A stretch of 64,000 nucleotides of DNA from Plectosphaerella cucumerina (GCA_020746995.1 JAGPXD010000002.1:3968001-4032000), one strand, 5' to 3'; positions 1 through 15,000 are shown, counted from the stretch's first letter. Made by a program: numbers and translations. Notes: generated by a model from the letters alone, not told the origin.

Positions 1-3000
1 ACTGGTGGGGTTGAGGTCGTACTTGAGCCAGTCGATGCCGCCGTTGGTCGCCCAGTATTGACCCTGGTCGTCCACGTCGCCCACGTCGTAGGTTCCGAGC
101 GCGAGGGTGCGAGGCGGGTTGGAGTCGACTTCGGTGGTGACTCCGTCGGCGTCAATGCGGACAAGGCCGGCTGCCAGGGCGAGAATGGCTGATCCCATGG
201 CGTAGAGGTATCCGTCTTGCGTGTTGAAGCCCATGGCGTTCATGACGCGGCCAGAGGTTGAGAGAGAGTCCTTAACTGTCGTGCGAGCGCCTGTGACGAG
301 GTTGACAGAGCTGAGCGTGTTCGGCGCGACCAGGAGGCCGCCACCGCCAATGACGTAGGCGGGACCGCATGTGAACTTGGGCCCGAAGCTCGTGGTGATG
401 CTTGTCGACGTGGAGCTGATTGTGCTTGTTGACGTGCTGGTGGTGGTCGGGGGCAGTGTCGTCGTCGAAGAAGACGTGGAAGACCGGGTAGTCGACGACG
501 ATGTTGCCGTGGACGAGACTGCTGACGTTGAGCTGGACGTGGAAGAGGATGTTGAGATGGTCGAAGACGTCGAGGAGCCGACTGTGGAAGAGGTTGAGAT
601 GGTGGAAGACGTGGACTTTGCCGTGGAAGCTGACGTCGAAATGCTGGACGTGGATGCTGCCGTCGAAGAAGACGTCGAGCTGACTGAAGACGTCGAGCTG
701 ACTGAAGACGCCGAGCTGACTGAAGACGTCGAGCTGACTGAAGACGTCGAGGTGGATGTTGAGGATGCTGACGTTGACGTGGCAGTACTTGACGACGTCG
801 AGGAGGTGGATGTGAACGAGGATATCGACGATGATGTTGAGCTGATCGTGAACGTCGATGTGGAAGTAGAGACGGCAGAAGACGTCGATGCGCTGGAGGT
901 CGATGTGGACGTTGCGGTAGTAGAAGATAGTGAGGCAGATGAGATTGTGGACGTCGAGCTAGACGTGGAAAGGGGTATCGAAACAGTTGAAGACGTCGAT
1001 AGGCTGGGCGTGGTTGTTGACGCTGTTGTGGACGCGACTGTTGAGGTGAACAAGGTCGTTGATGTTGAACTGGACGTGGGCGCTGAGCTGGTCGTGGAAA
1101 TGGACGAGGATGTCGAGCTTGTCGAAGACACCGACGAGGATGATAAGCTGGTAGCGGACGAAGTCGATGTCGAGCTGGCCGAGGTGGATGTGGACGTGGA
1201 GCTTGAAGTGGCCGTGGAGCTTGAAGTGGCCGTGGAGCTTGAGGTGACCGCGGAGCTTGAGGTGACCGCGGAGCTTGAGGTGACCGCGGAGCTCGAAGTG
1301 ACGGCGGAGCTTGTGGTTGACGACGTTGTGGCTGTACTGGTTCCTGCTGAGGTCGATGTTCCAGACGAGCTTGATGGAGACGCGGTGGATGTAGTAGTAA
1401 CCGCGGAAGATGTAGTCGTTGAAGACACGACAGAACTTGTGGTCGATGTGCTCGTACTGGTCGCAGTGGACGACGTGCTTGAACTGAGAGTAGAACTCGA
1501 AGAGGCAATGGTGCTCGAAGAGGCAATGGTGCTCGAAGAGGTAATGGTGCTCGAAGAGGTAATGGTGCTCGAAGAGGTGATGGTGCTCGAAGAGGCAGTG
1601 GTGCTCGAAGAGGTAGTAGCAGCACTCGAGGTAGTAGCAGCACTCGAGGTAGTAGCAGCACTCGAGGTAGTAGCAACACTCGAGGAGGTAGTGACGGTAC
1701 TCGAAGAGGTAGTGGCGATGCTTGTGCTGGTTGTTGTCGGCGACGACGTCGAAGCGCTAGTCGAGATGGTGGAGCTCGTTCCGGACCTTGTCGTTGATAT
1801 GTCGGAGCTTGTCGACGATGCTAAACTAGTGCTCGTGGACGACTGAGTGCTAGTAGCTGATGTTGAGGTCGTCAGGCTGCTTGACGCTGACGATGTCGAG
1901 GAAGTCGAGATCGCACTCGAACTTGACGTGATGGTGGTAGTCGACACAGTTGTGCTTGTGCTCAGGCTGCTGCTAGAGGTGGAAGTCTCAGACGTAGATG
2001 GAGATACCGCCAAAGTTGAAGTCGAAATCGAGGTGCTTGTGAGACTGATTGAGCTACTGGTCGTGAAAGTCGTAGTTGTGATCGTCGATGAAGCGGAGAT
2101 AGACGTCGATGAGGTGCTAAGCGAGGTACTGGTGGTGGCTGTGGTGATTGTCGTGTCTGTCGCAGATGAAGAAGTTGATAGTGGCAGCGATATCGAAGCA
2201 CTGGTTGTTGACGTCAAAACCGAAGACGATGAGCTTGTAGCAGTAGTACTAGTCGTCGAGGGGAGAGAAGTTGTGGATTCCGTGGAGAGAGATGAGGTGC
2301 TAGCTGTAGTACTCGATGTGATTGAAGTACTTGTTAGGCTCGATGTTGTCGTCGTTGCTGAGATCGTAACGCTCGTCGAGGTGCTTGTAGCACTGGTGGC
2401 GGTTGTACTCGTGGCAGTTGTCTCGGCCGTGGTCGAAGTGACGATAGAGCTGCTGGAGACGCTGGAGCTGGTCGACGTTGCCACAGAGCTTGACGTGATT
2501 GTGAGAGTTGAAGTTTCTGACAGCGTGACGGATGAGGTCGAGGTCGGGCTCTCGGCAACACTCGTGGTGGTGGTCTCACTCAAAGAGCTTGGCGCGATCG
2601 ATGTACTCGAGGTGGAAGATTCCTGAGTGATCGTGGATGTGCTAGATGTGCTCGAAATCGTCACCAGAGTGGAGCTACTGGACGCGCTTGAAGTCTCGAC
2701 AGCACTCAAAGTTGTCGTATCCAGTGTAGACGAGGCAGTCGAGGCAGTCGTTAGGGCCGAAGTGCTGGTTTCAGCCAGAGAAGTGGTTGAAATGGCGGTG
2801 GTGCTCGATGTAGCCGAAGTCAGAGACGTTGAAGCATCGCTGGAGACACTCGAAGTACTGGTTGTCGTAGAGGTCTCGGGAGAAGACGTGCTTGAAGAAC
2901 TCGCCACTTCTGTGCTGCTGCTGCTTGCGACCGTTGATGTGGACGTGGACAGCGTGCTGGAGTCTTCAGAAACCGTGCCTGTGGTAGAAGTGCTGCTTGA

Positions 3001-6000
3001 TGCATCCAAGGTCGTTGACGATGTGGTAAGCTCCGAAGTTGCCGTGCTTTCAAGAGAAGAACTGGTAGATGTTGCCTCGATAGCTTCGGTCAAGGAGGTT
3101 GAGACTGTGCTGACTGCTGATGTGGTGGTGGCTGATGGTTCTGTGGTCGAGCTGCCATCGCTGAACGAAGAAATGTCCGAAACTAAAGTGCTGCTGTCGA
3201 TTGACGAGGTACTGAAGCTGGTAATTGACGTGGACGATTCTGTTGTACTTTTGATTGTCGTCGAGCCTGATGTGCTAGAGTCTAGAGTACTTTCCACGGC
3301 TGTTGATGACGTGAAAGTCGTGAAGGTATCCGAAGAGCTCAAGGTACTGCTGGTTGTGCTGACTTCGTCCGCGGAGGTCGACGTTGAAGGTACTTCGGTT
3401 TCTGTGGTGCTTGAGTCTGACTGAGACAAGCTGACTGCTGTGCTCGTCGAGCTGTCAGACTCCGTGGTGAGCGTGGCATCTGTGCTGCTGGGATTCGTGG
3501 AAGTGATGAAAGGATCGCTGCTTGTAGAAGCGTGGGATGAAGTCTCTGTAGTGAATGAAGACGTGGACGAATCGCTTGAAACCCTGGAGCTGACATCAGT
3601 GGTCGCCTCCAATGAGGTCGCAATTGTTTCCGGAGAGCTTGTAGTGGCTTCCGAAGAGCTGCTGGTGGACTCGGCAGTCGAGGAGTCCTTTGTTGATTCT
3701 TCGGAGCTCGACTGATTGATCATTCCTGTTGAGCTTGTCGTGGACAGATCAGACGATGTCTCACTGACCGCCGAGTCAGTTGAAGATGTATCTGAAGATG
3801 CCGTTGATTCTGCCACGGTCGAGGACGGAAGTATTGAGGAATCAGAGGTGGGTTCGGCAGAAGCATCAGACGACGCGGAAGATGTCGTTTCGACTGAGGA
3901 ACTTGGTACGTCCGTAGATGAAGCAGCCTGTACATCTTCGGTTGAGCTGGAAGTAGAGGCTGTTATTTCTGTGCTGATGGTGACAGGGCTGGTACTTTCA
4001 CTGGTCGAAACAGTGCTTGTCTCCTCGGTGCTGGCGGTGCTTGTCTCTGCAACAGACGACGTCGTCTCTTCGATGCTGGATGAGCTCGTCTCTGTGGAGG
4101 ATAAAACTGAATCCTCGGTGCTGGTGGACGTTGCCTCCTCGGTGCTGGTGGACGTTGCCTCCCCGGTGCTGGTGGACGTTGCCTCCTCGACGCTCGTGGA
4201 TATCGTCTCCTCGGTGCTGATGGAGCTAGATGTGGTCGATTCGTTCGCAGTGGTGGATGATGTCGCCTCCTCAATACTGCTAGATGAGGCGGTCTCTGCA
4301 ACAGAGGCGGACGAGGTTGTGTCCTCGGCGGTGGTGGACGAGGTAGTCTCTTCAGCAGATGTGAATGAGGCCGTGTCTTCAGCAGTGCTGGATGATGTTG
4401 TCTCTGCAGCGCTGCTAGTCAAGATTGTTTCTTCAACAGTGCTGGACAGGGCCTCCGTCAGAGTAGCGGTCAACGCGCTTGAGATCTCGACGGATGAGCT
4501 TGATTCTTCGGTGCTGGCTGAACTTGTCTCCGTGGTGGAATCTGAAGATGTGGAAACGGAAGATGTAGTCTCAGCGGCAGTGGAACTGTCTGAAGTTGGT
4601 TCCACAGTGCTTGAGCTGGAAGTTCCGGATGAGGACTCGTTCGACTCCGTTGGGAGTTCACTTGAAGATTCTGTGACATCAGTGGATGTCTTCGTGATTG
4701 TCGCTTCCGTCGAAGAAGATGCCGTGGGTGACTCGGTTTGGAGAGTCGATGAAGTCAGCTCAGAGGTCGTGACACTTTCAGTGACTGTCTCGGAAGTAGA
4801 ACTCTCAGATGAAAGTGCTTCGTCGCTGGTAGTCTCAGTGGATGACTCGGTAGTGAAGTCAATAGATGTGATCAGCGTTGCCGACGTTGTCTCGCTCGCG
4901 GACGTGGTAGAGCTAAGCTCTGAGCTGGAAAGGTCGGTGCTGCTCGTCGAAGTTTCAACCTCCAAACTCGTCCTGGTGCTGCTATCCCCTGCATCCACTG
5001 ATGTAGTCGAGCTGGTAGGTGCATCATCTGAAGATGTCGGATCACTGGTGGCAAGAGATGTGCTCTCCGTTGCATCGTCTGTTGTGCTGGATGCTGAGCT
5101 TGTAGCGTCTGACGTCGCGGTTGATAACTCGGATGAATCGACCAGGGTCTCGCTCGTCGACTCAGAAGCCGACGCGATATCCTCCGATGTTGTTGATGCG
5201 GTTGTAGCGGCAATGTCGGTCGATGCGTCGGTGTTGGACGGTTGAGAAGAGCTTGGGGTGGCGGTTGAAATATCAGAGGCTTCCACGGTCTCGACTGCCG
5301 AAGACGTCGAAGACACTTCCGATGTGCCTGTGACAGAAGATGTCGTCTCAGAACCGCTACTGAAGCTGTCGGACTCTGAAGTGGTACCGCTGGTCTCAGC
5401 TGTAGTCGAGGAAGCTCCTTCGGACGTAGACTCGAGAGCTGATTCTGAAGTCGACCCGGGTGTGGTCTCTGAGGTTGACTCGCTTGAAGTTTCCAGTGTG
5501 AGCGCTGATGTGGATGTGCTGGTCTCTGTACTGGCCTCTGAGCTGGCCTCTGAGCTGGCCTCTGTGCTGGCCTCGAGTGTGGACTCTGAGGTGGACTCTG
5601 AGGTGGTCTCCGTGCTGGTCTCCGTGCTGGTCTCCGTGCTGGTCTCCGTGCTGGTCTCCGTGCTGGTCTCCGTGCTGGTCTCCGTGCTGGTCTCCGTGCT
5701 GGTCTCCGTGCTGGTCTCCGTGCTGGTCTCCGTGCTGGTCTCCGTGCTGCTCTCCGTGCTGCTCTCCGTGCTGATCTCCGTGCTGGTCTCGAGTGTGGAC
5801 TCTGAGGTGGTATCAGAGGTGGCTGTCTGTTCGTATTCCGTGGCGGTGCTTTCTGTCACAGTCGATGTCGTCAAGCTGTCTCGGGTAGAGGTGCCACTTT
5901 CAGACGGAGAATCAACCGAGGTGCTTGTCTCGAGCGTGGTCTGCAACTCAGTTTCCGATGATGTCTGCAGAGATGTGGTCGCGGCAGATTCCGAATCTGA

Positions 6001-9000
6001 AGTGACAGTCTCGGACACGCTGGAAGAAGAAGACGATGTTGTGGCCGGATCTGATGTTGAAGAAGCCTCCTCGGTTGAGGTCACGGATCCATCCAGCTCG
6101 GATGTTGTGGTTTCGTCTCCAGATGAGACGCTATTGACATCGGTAGATTCAGAGGAGGTAGAACTGCTTGAAAGAGTGACTGAGGTTTCGGTCTCTGTGG
6201 ACTGAGATGTGTTCGTCGCACTATCGGACTCCTTTGAGGTGGTGGCAGAGGTCAATCCAGCTGTGGTCTGACTGTCCGAGTTTGTTGATGCAGGATCCGA
6301 AGTTGAAGTAGAAGTCAGGTCGGCCTCGCTGGATTCACTGGTGCTCGCCAAAGTCAAAGACTCCGTGGAGGTCTCGCTTGCTGTGACTTCGCTAGAGCTC
6401 GATTCGCCTGGAACCACAGGTTCGCTCGACGTTGTTGATTCGGTCGTTCTGATGGTGTCGCTCGTCGTAGACTCGCCCGTGGAAATAAAAGAGTCAAGGC
6501 TTGAAGAAGAGGGGCTTCCAACTGATGTGGATGGATCTTCGCTGGTGGAAGTGGGAATCCCATCGCTGGTGGAAGTCGACCGATCCAGACTCGAGGTAGA
6601 ATCTTCAGACGTTGCCGTTGGATCAGGACTTGTCGAAGACAGATCTGCCGTTGTTTCCAAAGCTGTGGAAGACTCGATGGTCGTGAAGGTTGTCGAGACA
6701 GAGTCTGTTGTCGTCGAATCGTCACTCGATGTGGCTGACTCGGTGGCGCTCGAGCTTTCATCGGAACTTAAGACTTCGCTCGCGGTAGGGTCACTCAGGA
6801 ACGTGACTGTCGCTGTCTCTGACGAAGAGACTCCACTTGAAGTGATCTCTCCAGGAGTAGCATCAGTCGAGCTCGTGCTACGAATCGAGATGCTTGTGGT
6901 GGACTCCGTTGTCTGCGAGGTGGTCTCGGAGGTATCGCCAGTCGACGTCGGCACTGTCCCAGCTGTATCACTTGATGTTGACTCTTCTTCTTCGGCTGTC
7001 TGCGACGCTGAAATCGATGTCTCTGTGGAGATGAACACTTCGTCACTCGAGGCAGTGGATGTTACGGTGGCAGTTTCAACGACAGTAGATGAGTCCGTTG
7101 GTTCGGTACTGCTGGTCTCTTCGGAAAGCCCTGAGGACGTGTCTGTTGTAAGGGATTCGCCGGTGCTGGTGGTGGACTCTGTCTCTGACGTCGATGTGCT
7201 CGTCTCCTCTTCTGAAGCTGATGTGACTTCTGAAATGTTGCTTGTCAAGGTCTGTAGGGTTGTTGGGACGCTGCTAGATGATGAAGGTTCGAGACTGGAG
7301 CTGGACTCGTCGCTACTCGTTTCGACAACGCTGGAAACATCGGTGGCAGAACTGGAGGTTTCACTGCCTGATAGGGTTGACTCGGAGACAGAGCCATCAT
7401 CTGAAAACACTGAAGTTGACAAATCCGTTTCAGTGGACGACAACACAGACGATGTGTCCTCCGTCTGGCCCGATGATGTTGTATCAGTACCGCTTGAACG
7501 AATCGAAGTCTCAAAAGTGCTCGGCTGGAACGTGCTGATGGTAATGATGGTAACTTCGACACTACTGGAGATGGCACTGGATGAAAGACTGGCAGACGAA
7601 GTGCTGGTGGAATCCGATTCAACATCGTCCGTTGTGCTGTCCTCGGAAGAAGTAGAGCGCACGATGGTCGTGAATGTCGTGGAGATGAAAGTCGGAAGCA
7701 CCGAGATCTCTTGTGAGCTGCTGTCGGTGGATGATGATTCATCGCTAAGAGAAGAAGTGCTCTCAATGACTGCAGAAGTCTCCGTAGTGTCTGAACCTGA
7801 AGAAGCCGAAGAGGTGCTCGAGGCAGTGGTCTCAAGCTCCTCGGAAGTGCTTGAGATGTCGAACGTTTCAGTCTCTACACTTTCAGAAGAAGAGCTCGAT
7901 GCTTGTGAGCTATCTGAAGCTTCCGTGCTTGAAGACGTGTCGCCCGCGGTGGAGGAAGTTGTCGAGTCAAAGGTGATGTCTGAGCTGGTGCTGAGGGTCT
8001 CTGACTCCGTCGCTGTGATGGATGTGAAGTCCTCACTCGTCTCGGTACTATCTAAGCTTGAGATAACAGTAGTGTCACTGGCACTTTCGTCTGTGACAGA
8101 GGTCGAGACAGAGGTGTTAGAATCTGTGGTCGAAGTGATAGACTCGCTGACAGTGGGCTCGCTTCCAGTTGTTTGGGTTGAAGATGAGCTTTCTGTAGGC
8201 GATGGAGTGTCCGCGGATGAGGAGATATCACTCGTAGCGAGAATGGGATCTGTGATTGAAGTGGCATCGGAAGTTGAGGTGTTGTCTGATGTGCTGACAG
8301 TTTCCGATGTAGTCTCTGGAGTTGTTTCTGTGAGGCTGCTACCCGTGGTAGCAGTAGCATATGGACTGGAGGAACTTTCGGAACCAGTATTGATCGAAGT
8401 ACTCTCTGTGGACTCTGAGCCAGATGATGCTTCTTCGGATGTACTCCCTTCGGAGGTTGCCTCTGATGATGTGCTGGTCTCTGACGAGATGGTATCTGAC
8501 GACGTGCTGGTCTCTTCGGTGCTGGTATCTGACGACGTGCTGGTCTCTGACGACGTGCTGGTCTCTGACGACGTGCTGGTCTCTGACGACGTGCTGGTCT
8601 CTTCGGTACTGGTTTCTGATGTGATGTTTTCAGAAGTGTTGTCCTCTGAAGTACTGGATTGTGACGAAGAGCTCGACTCTGAAGATGTACTGGGCTCCGA
8701 CGTGCTGGTGCTGACTTCCGATGAAGTGTTGGTGTCCGGCAACGAAGTGGCATCTGACGAGATGGTTTCCGATGAATCATTGGCCTCTGAAGTGATGCTA
8801 GCTGTTGTAGACGCATCGATGTCCGTAGAAGAAAGGTCCGCCAAGGTGGTACTCGTGATCGAAGAAGTAGCGGTATCAAGCTCCGAAGTCACAGAGTCAG
8901 TCTCTGTCGAAGCCGATGACTCCGAGTTGGTTGTCGAGTCGGAGGACGTGTCGGAACTAGTTGTAGTGTCTGATACTGTTTGGGTGGGAACATCCTCTGT

Positions 9001-12000
9001 AGATGATGAGTCTGCAATTGAAGTAGATTGTGAGGTAGATTCGGTGCTGCTGTCTGAGCTAAGCGTGGAGCCGGGCTCTGTGGTGGACTCGAATTGCGAG
9101 TTGGCAGTGTCTGAGATGGGAGAGCTGGAGACATTATTCGAATCGGAGCTGGTGGTGACATCAACATCGGTTCCTGAGGCTGTGGTTGAGACCTCTGAGG
9201 TAGTCTCTGATTCAGAAGTGCTTTGAATGTCTGATGTGGCTGTTGCCCCCGTGCTCAACGTCGTCTCTAGGGTGTTCGGGTCCGAGGTGGTCGTGTCATC
9301 TGTTTCAGTCCCGGTTTCCGATGTGCTGGTGAATTCGGAGACAGTCGTCTCGGAGGATGCATCGGAGGTTACTTCTGTAGAGCCTTCGGGATCTGACACC
9401 GACGAAACTGTACCAGAGGTAGTCTCTGAGCTGGTGGTAGCATCTGGTTTGGCTGTGGTATCTGAAGTAGTTGTGGGCTGAGAGTCTGTACTCGTCTCTA
9501 AGTCTGACAGAACTGTTTCCGAGGTGGTCTCCGAGGATGCTGGAGATGTGGTCTCAGAAGTGGCTGAAGTTCCTGAGCTAGACGACTCTCCATCCGCACT
9601 GGTGCTCGAGTCGGAAGTAAAGGAAACAGTATCTGAGCTGGACTGCGAGCTTGTGGAGGGCTCAGCGGTCGGGTCTGTGCTTGTGGTGACCTCAGTTGAG
9701 ACCTCAGATGTATCACTTGTCTCTGTGCTTGACGCCGTGCTTGACACAGTGATATTGTCCGAGATAGAGGTTGCCTCAAGTGCGGGTTCTGATGTTGACG
9801 TGGAGCTGGCGGTATCAGGCGAAGAGTCAGCCTCTGTGGTAGTCTCCGATGTTGGCGTCTCTGTTGTAGATTCGGTATCTAAGGTGGTCTCATTCACTGA
9901 GGTCGATGTTTGGCTGTCAGATGAGATCAAACTCTGGATTGAAGTGATGCTCGAAGTGGACTCTTCCTCTGTCATGGCGACGCTGCTTGCGTCGCTCTGT
10001 GCGGTAGACATTCCTGACGACGTTTCCACTGGATACGTCGGGGTGATGGACTCGATCGTTGAATGGGAAGACGAGGGCGAGACAGTATCTTGTGACGTCT
10101 CCGAAGAGCTGGTCTCCGCAGTCGTTGTAGTGTCGACTGTCCCGGATCCTGATTCTTCTGAAGTCGATGTGCTCTCACTGATTGAGGTGCTGTCGAGCCC
10201 AGAGGAACTGATCGATTCAATTTGCGTCGTGGACGAGGTGAAAGATGACGTCTCGCTCTCCGATGTGGATGTGACTTCGAGGGCGGAGGTGGCTTCGCTG
10301 CCAGAGAGAGATGTCGTATCGCTTTCGGAGTCAGTCGTGAGGCCAGTTTCAGTCGGCGAATCGCTCTCCGTCGAGGTATCGGCTGTCTCAATCTGCGTGG
10401 CTTCTCGAGTGCTTGAAGTGGCCTCGGCTGTTGCAGTGGAATCGCCGCTGAGAGTGTCGGTGGTTGAGTCAGAGCTACTGCTGGTTGAAGATTCCTCGAG
10501 TGATGAAGACACGAGAGGCGCCTCGCTGGTCGTACCGATGTCCTCTGTAGTGCTGACAACAGTCGAAATCTCGGAGGTGAGGTCGACAGTAGAGCTCGAG
10601 CTTGAAACCGTGGTTGAAGTGCCATCTGTCGAGCTGTCCTCTTGCGTGAGAGTCCCGGAACCTGAACCAGTCTCGGCGCTCGTAGCACCCTCTCCGGATG
10701 TCGAGAACTCATCTGAGCTTGAGCTGGGCTCGAGAGTCGAGGATTCTTCGGTGTCAGAGACTGGAGAGCTAGTGCTAGGTCCAGAGCTTGATGTGTCTTT
10801 CGTTGCCGAGATGGCTTCAGAAAAGCTGGTCTCAGAGGTAGAATCGGAGGACAAGGTCTCCGAGCTTGAAGTATTCTCGGTGAAAAGACTGCTGACGATG
10901 CTTGAAGTCTCCGAGATCGAGCTGGTATCTGTGGCTGTGATAGATGCCGTGGCGAGATCATCGCTGGTCGAGTCAAGCTCGGTTGATGAATCGCTGCTTG
11001 TGCTGGCCTCCGTGGTTGTGCTGGATTCCGCGAGCGTGCTGGTATCCGAGCTTGACAGGATCTCCGTTGATGAAATCTCTTCGAGAGTTGACATCGTAGT
11101 GGCTTCAGAGCTTGAAATCGCATCAGACGATGTACTTGAAGTGTCTCCGATGGATGTCGTGGTCAAGAACACTTCGGTTGTGTCACTTGATACTGTGATG
11201 TCCTCCGTAGCCGTGGTCACCAGTTGAGTCTCAGTCGTTTCCAAGTCAGTAGAAGAACTCGAGTCCGTGGCTGACTCTTCAGCGGTGGAAGATGTTGCAT
11301 CTTGTGAGCTAGAGCTGGGCTCGGTCGAGATGGTGTCTGCTGAAGAGATGTCTGAAGTAGACGTGGAACTTTCTAGAGTTGGGCTTTCCTGACCGTCTGA
11401 GGTCGATGAAGCTTCCGCCGATTCAAAAGTAGAAGATACGGCCGAGATTGTCTCTATAGATGAAGTGGCTGGGTATACCTCCGTGCCTGTGTCGCTCCCA
11501 GTCGAGCTCGTCTCAGTAGCCGTCTCAGAGTCTGGAGCGGAAGTGGCATTGTCGGTAGTGGCCGTAGTATCTGAGATTCCAGTTGACGAGAGGCTATCCG
11601 ACAAGCTCTCTGAAGAGGTTGAGGTGTCTGACGCACTCGAAGCATCATCTGTGGTAGAAACGGCTGTCGTCGTCGAATTGTCTTCTTCGGTGGAGGGTCC
11701 TGGCGTCTCCGTGATTGTAGGGCCGGTGACAGTAGAGGTGGCGCCCGGTGATGCCGAAGGCTCCGAGGTCTCTTGTGACGTGGTCTCGGAAACACTGAGA
11801 GAGGTCGTGTTGTCATCAGATGAAGTTGATGATGCTGTGCTGGTGCTGGTGTATGCGTCTTCCGTGGAGACAACCGTCTGGGATGCATTGGTGGGTTCGG
11901 AAGATGTGAGAGACTCCGTGTCATCGCGAGCTGATGTGCTGGTTGAGCTGAGTTCGATGGGTTCGGTGATGGTTTCACTGCTGGATGTTTCCGATGTCGT

Positions 12001-15000
12001 CAGGCTTGCAGACGTCTCGGAAATGAGACTTGATGCTGCGGGCTCGCTTTCCTCAGATGTGGTTGAGGAGATCACGTTGGTATCGGAAGCTCTTGTCTCG
12101 GTTTCCTGTCTGGTGGTTGTGTTCACGGTGGTAGACTCGTCGGTGGTGTTACCAGAGGCCTGCTGGGTCGAAGAAGACTCTGTCGCTGACGAGATGTCGT
12201 CAGATGTTGATTCAGCCTGGGATGCAGAGGTCGTGGTAGCTGAATCTGGAGATTCAATTGAGGTGATGGTGTCGGTGCTCTTCGAGATCTCCGTCGAGGA
12301 AGTTCCAGTCGAACTCTCAGATTCGGAAAGTGAAGTTTCCAGTGTTGAAATTGATTCGCTGGCAGACGTGGACGAAAGATCCGATGTGGCTGTGGATATG
12401 TCTGTCTCTCTGCTCGAGCTGGCGACTGTGCTCTCCTCAGTTGACAAGGCTGAAGTTTCGCCTGTCGTCTCCGAAGATTGGAAATCAGATGTCGAGGTTG
12501 CATCTTCGAACGTAGTGGTCTCGGTGATCTCATCGGACATCGTGGCTGAAGCTCCAGGCGTAGGTTCTTCTCCAGCAGAGGTAGAACTGGCTTCAGTCGT
12601 GGTGTCAGGCAGATCGGTGATGGAATCTGTTGTCGAGACCTGGGACACGGTGTCGCTGCTCTCCTCCGACAAAGTTGTTTCGGTTGTGGTACCCGTCGTG
12701 ACACTGTCGTCGACAGATCCTGTCGTCGGTTCCGACGATGCTGCACTCGTGGAAGCACTCTCGCTGCTAGATGTCGTCGAGGTCTCCTCAGAAATGGACG
12801 AGCTGGCGGTGTCCAGGGTGGGAGACGTCGTCCCAGATGCGTCGCTTGATAGCCGACTACTGGCAGTTGCTGACGGTGGCACCGTATCGCTGGAAGTTGA
12901 GGATTCGACACTTGAGGTAGACGAAGCAGGGGATGTGGCTTCTTCGTCAGAGGTGCTGCCCACAGCTGCTGTCGTTGAGTGAGAAGTTGTAGCTTCAGTA
13001 GACGTTTCGGACCCGAGCTCTGTCGTGGTAGTCGTGAAGATGGCGGTAATGATCGTTGACTCGACAGTGATACTGTTGGAGGGCAGGCTGGACAGGCTGG
13101 TCGTTGTCTGATCCTCTCCAACGGTCGTCTCGAATGTCGTTAGCGACTCAGAAGTGGCCTCTGAGGACTCGGAGCTAGTCGAAGATGTATCAATAGTGCT
13201 GCCATCGAGACCAGAGGTAGTGTCAAAGCCAGCGGAGGTCGTGTCAGTTGACGAGCTGCCATCGGATGGTCCCGCGCTATCGCTGACGGTAGAAGCCAGG
13301 GTCTCGGAGACATCTGTGGTTTCGGCGCTTGCAGTCAACAAGTCGCTCGCAGATGACTGACTAGTACTTTCTGGAACGGCAGACTGTTCCACGGAAGCCG
13401 AACTACTCTCTGCACTCGAGATATCTGGCCCCTCGGTCTCTGTCGCACTGATAGTTGGAATAGTAGATGATGGCTCGTCGCTGAGAGAAGCCGAGCTCGT
13501 ACTGCTCGTAGTAGAATCTTCGAAGTCCGTGGCGGACGAAAAGCTCGTCGAAGGTTCTTCAGTCGGAAGATACGAGGCAGTAGTGTCAGTAGATGATGTG
13601 TCTGAGGGGTCAGACAGGGTAGATGCAGTGCGGGTATCGCCAGACTGAGACGCCAGAGCTTCCGTCGAAGTGGTTTCTTCTGTCGTCGTCAATGCCGCAG
13701 TGACAGTGTCGGCGATGCTCTCAACGGTACTGTCGGTGGTGCTACCCCCCTCGGATGTGGTGCTTTCCGATGATGTATTGGATTCAATCACCGTGGTATC
13801 ATCAATGCTGTTGCCCTCCGTGGTGCTATTTTCGGTCGCCGTGGTTTCTGGATCTTCGCCACCGCCAGTAGTGGATGTCGTCTCAGAACTCGTGCTGTTC
13901 TCCGTGGTAGTGCTGAGGACCTCCGTGTCCGTGTCTATGTTGGTCGCGGTGCCATCTAGCGTACTGCTGACAGCGGTTGAAGCGTCTTCAGTGCCGCTCG
14001 AGTCGGCATCGTCGGTGGAAGAGGGAGACACGGAACTGCTGACGGTGCTGGCAGAATCCCCAGTCAAGATGTCGGTGCTCCTGACTGGAGAAGCAGTGGA
14101 AAATTCCGTGGCTGCTTCTGTGGTTCCAAGGTCTGATGCACTGACAGAGCTCGAGGGTCCCAGCGAGCTGGCGGTCTGCGCAGGCTCGGCTGCCGACGAG
14201 GTAGAAATGTCGGAAGCTGTATCCGTGGCGGCTTGTTCGGTGCTATTTGAAGCCTCGAATGAAGTGGCAGAAGGATCGCTTGTCGCTGAGGACGCATCAG
14301 TCTCCAGAGTGGTGGAAGGGTCGACAGTCAAGTCGAATGATTCCGTGGAGGTCGAAACAGTGGATGTGGAGGATTCCAAGCTCGCTGTGTCGCTTTCTCC
14401 AGTGACTCGTGTCTCCTCGGTCGCGGTTCCCATGAAAGTTGAGGAGTTTTCGGTAGTTGAGGAGGCTTCTATTTCTGAGCTCACCCCCAGGTCACTCGTA
14501 GTTGATGCGGTGAATTCCATGGCCGTGGTCGTGTCGAGTGAGTCCGATGCAGAGCTGACAGTACCTGACGTATTTTTCGGTCCCAGGCCTGACTCGCTGT
14601 CCGAGGAAGTCCCAGAAGCAGTAGTTTCGGGCGAAGCGTCCGTCGATGAGGAGATCCCAGAAGTAGCCAGATCCGTGGTGGATGTCTCATTCTGTGTCGC
14701 CGAGGGCTGGGCTTCAGTGTCAGAGGCTGTCGTCGTCTCTTCGCCAGAAGAAGCACTGGCCGAAATAGCATCATCTCTTGTGGATGTCGTCGAAGTATTG
14801 GCAGGTTCAAGTGTATCGAGTGAGGACTCGTTCGATGTTGGCTCATCAGAGAAGTCGCTCGTGGATGTGGCGGTTGAGGTGGTTGTGAGCGATGTATCGT
14901 CACTCAGCGTTGACGTAAACAGCGTCGTGGAGTCCAAGGAGATGGACAACACATCCGAAGACGACATGCTGGGCAACACATCGACTGTGCTGGTTCCTTC

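Noticed and set aside
6341..9226. Long plus-strand open frame of 961 codons, rich in Val, Ser, Glu, Asp
   Set aside because: It is antisense to the continuous minus frame. It has no signal peptide or domain, and its composition is what reverse-complemented Ser/Thr/Glu codons give.
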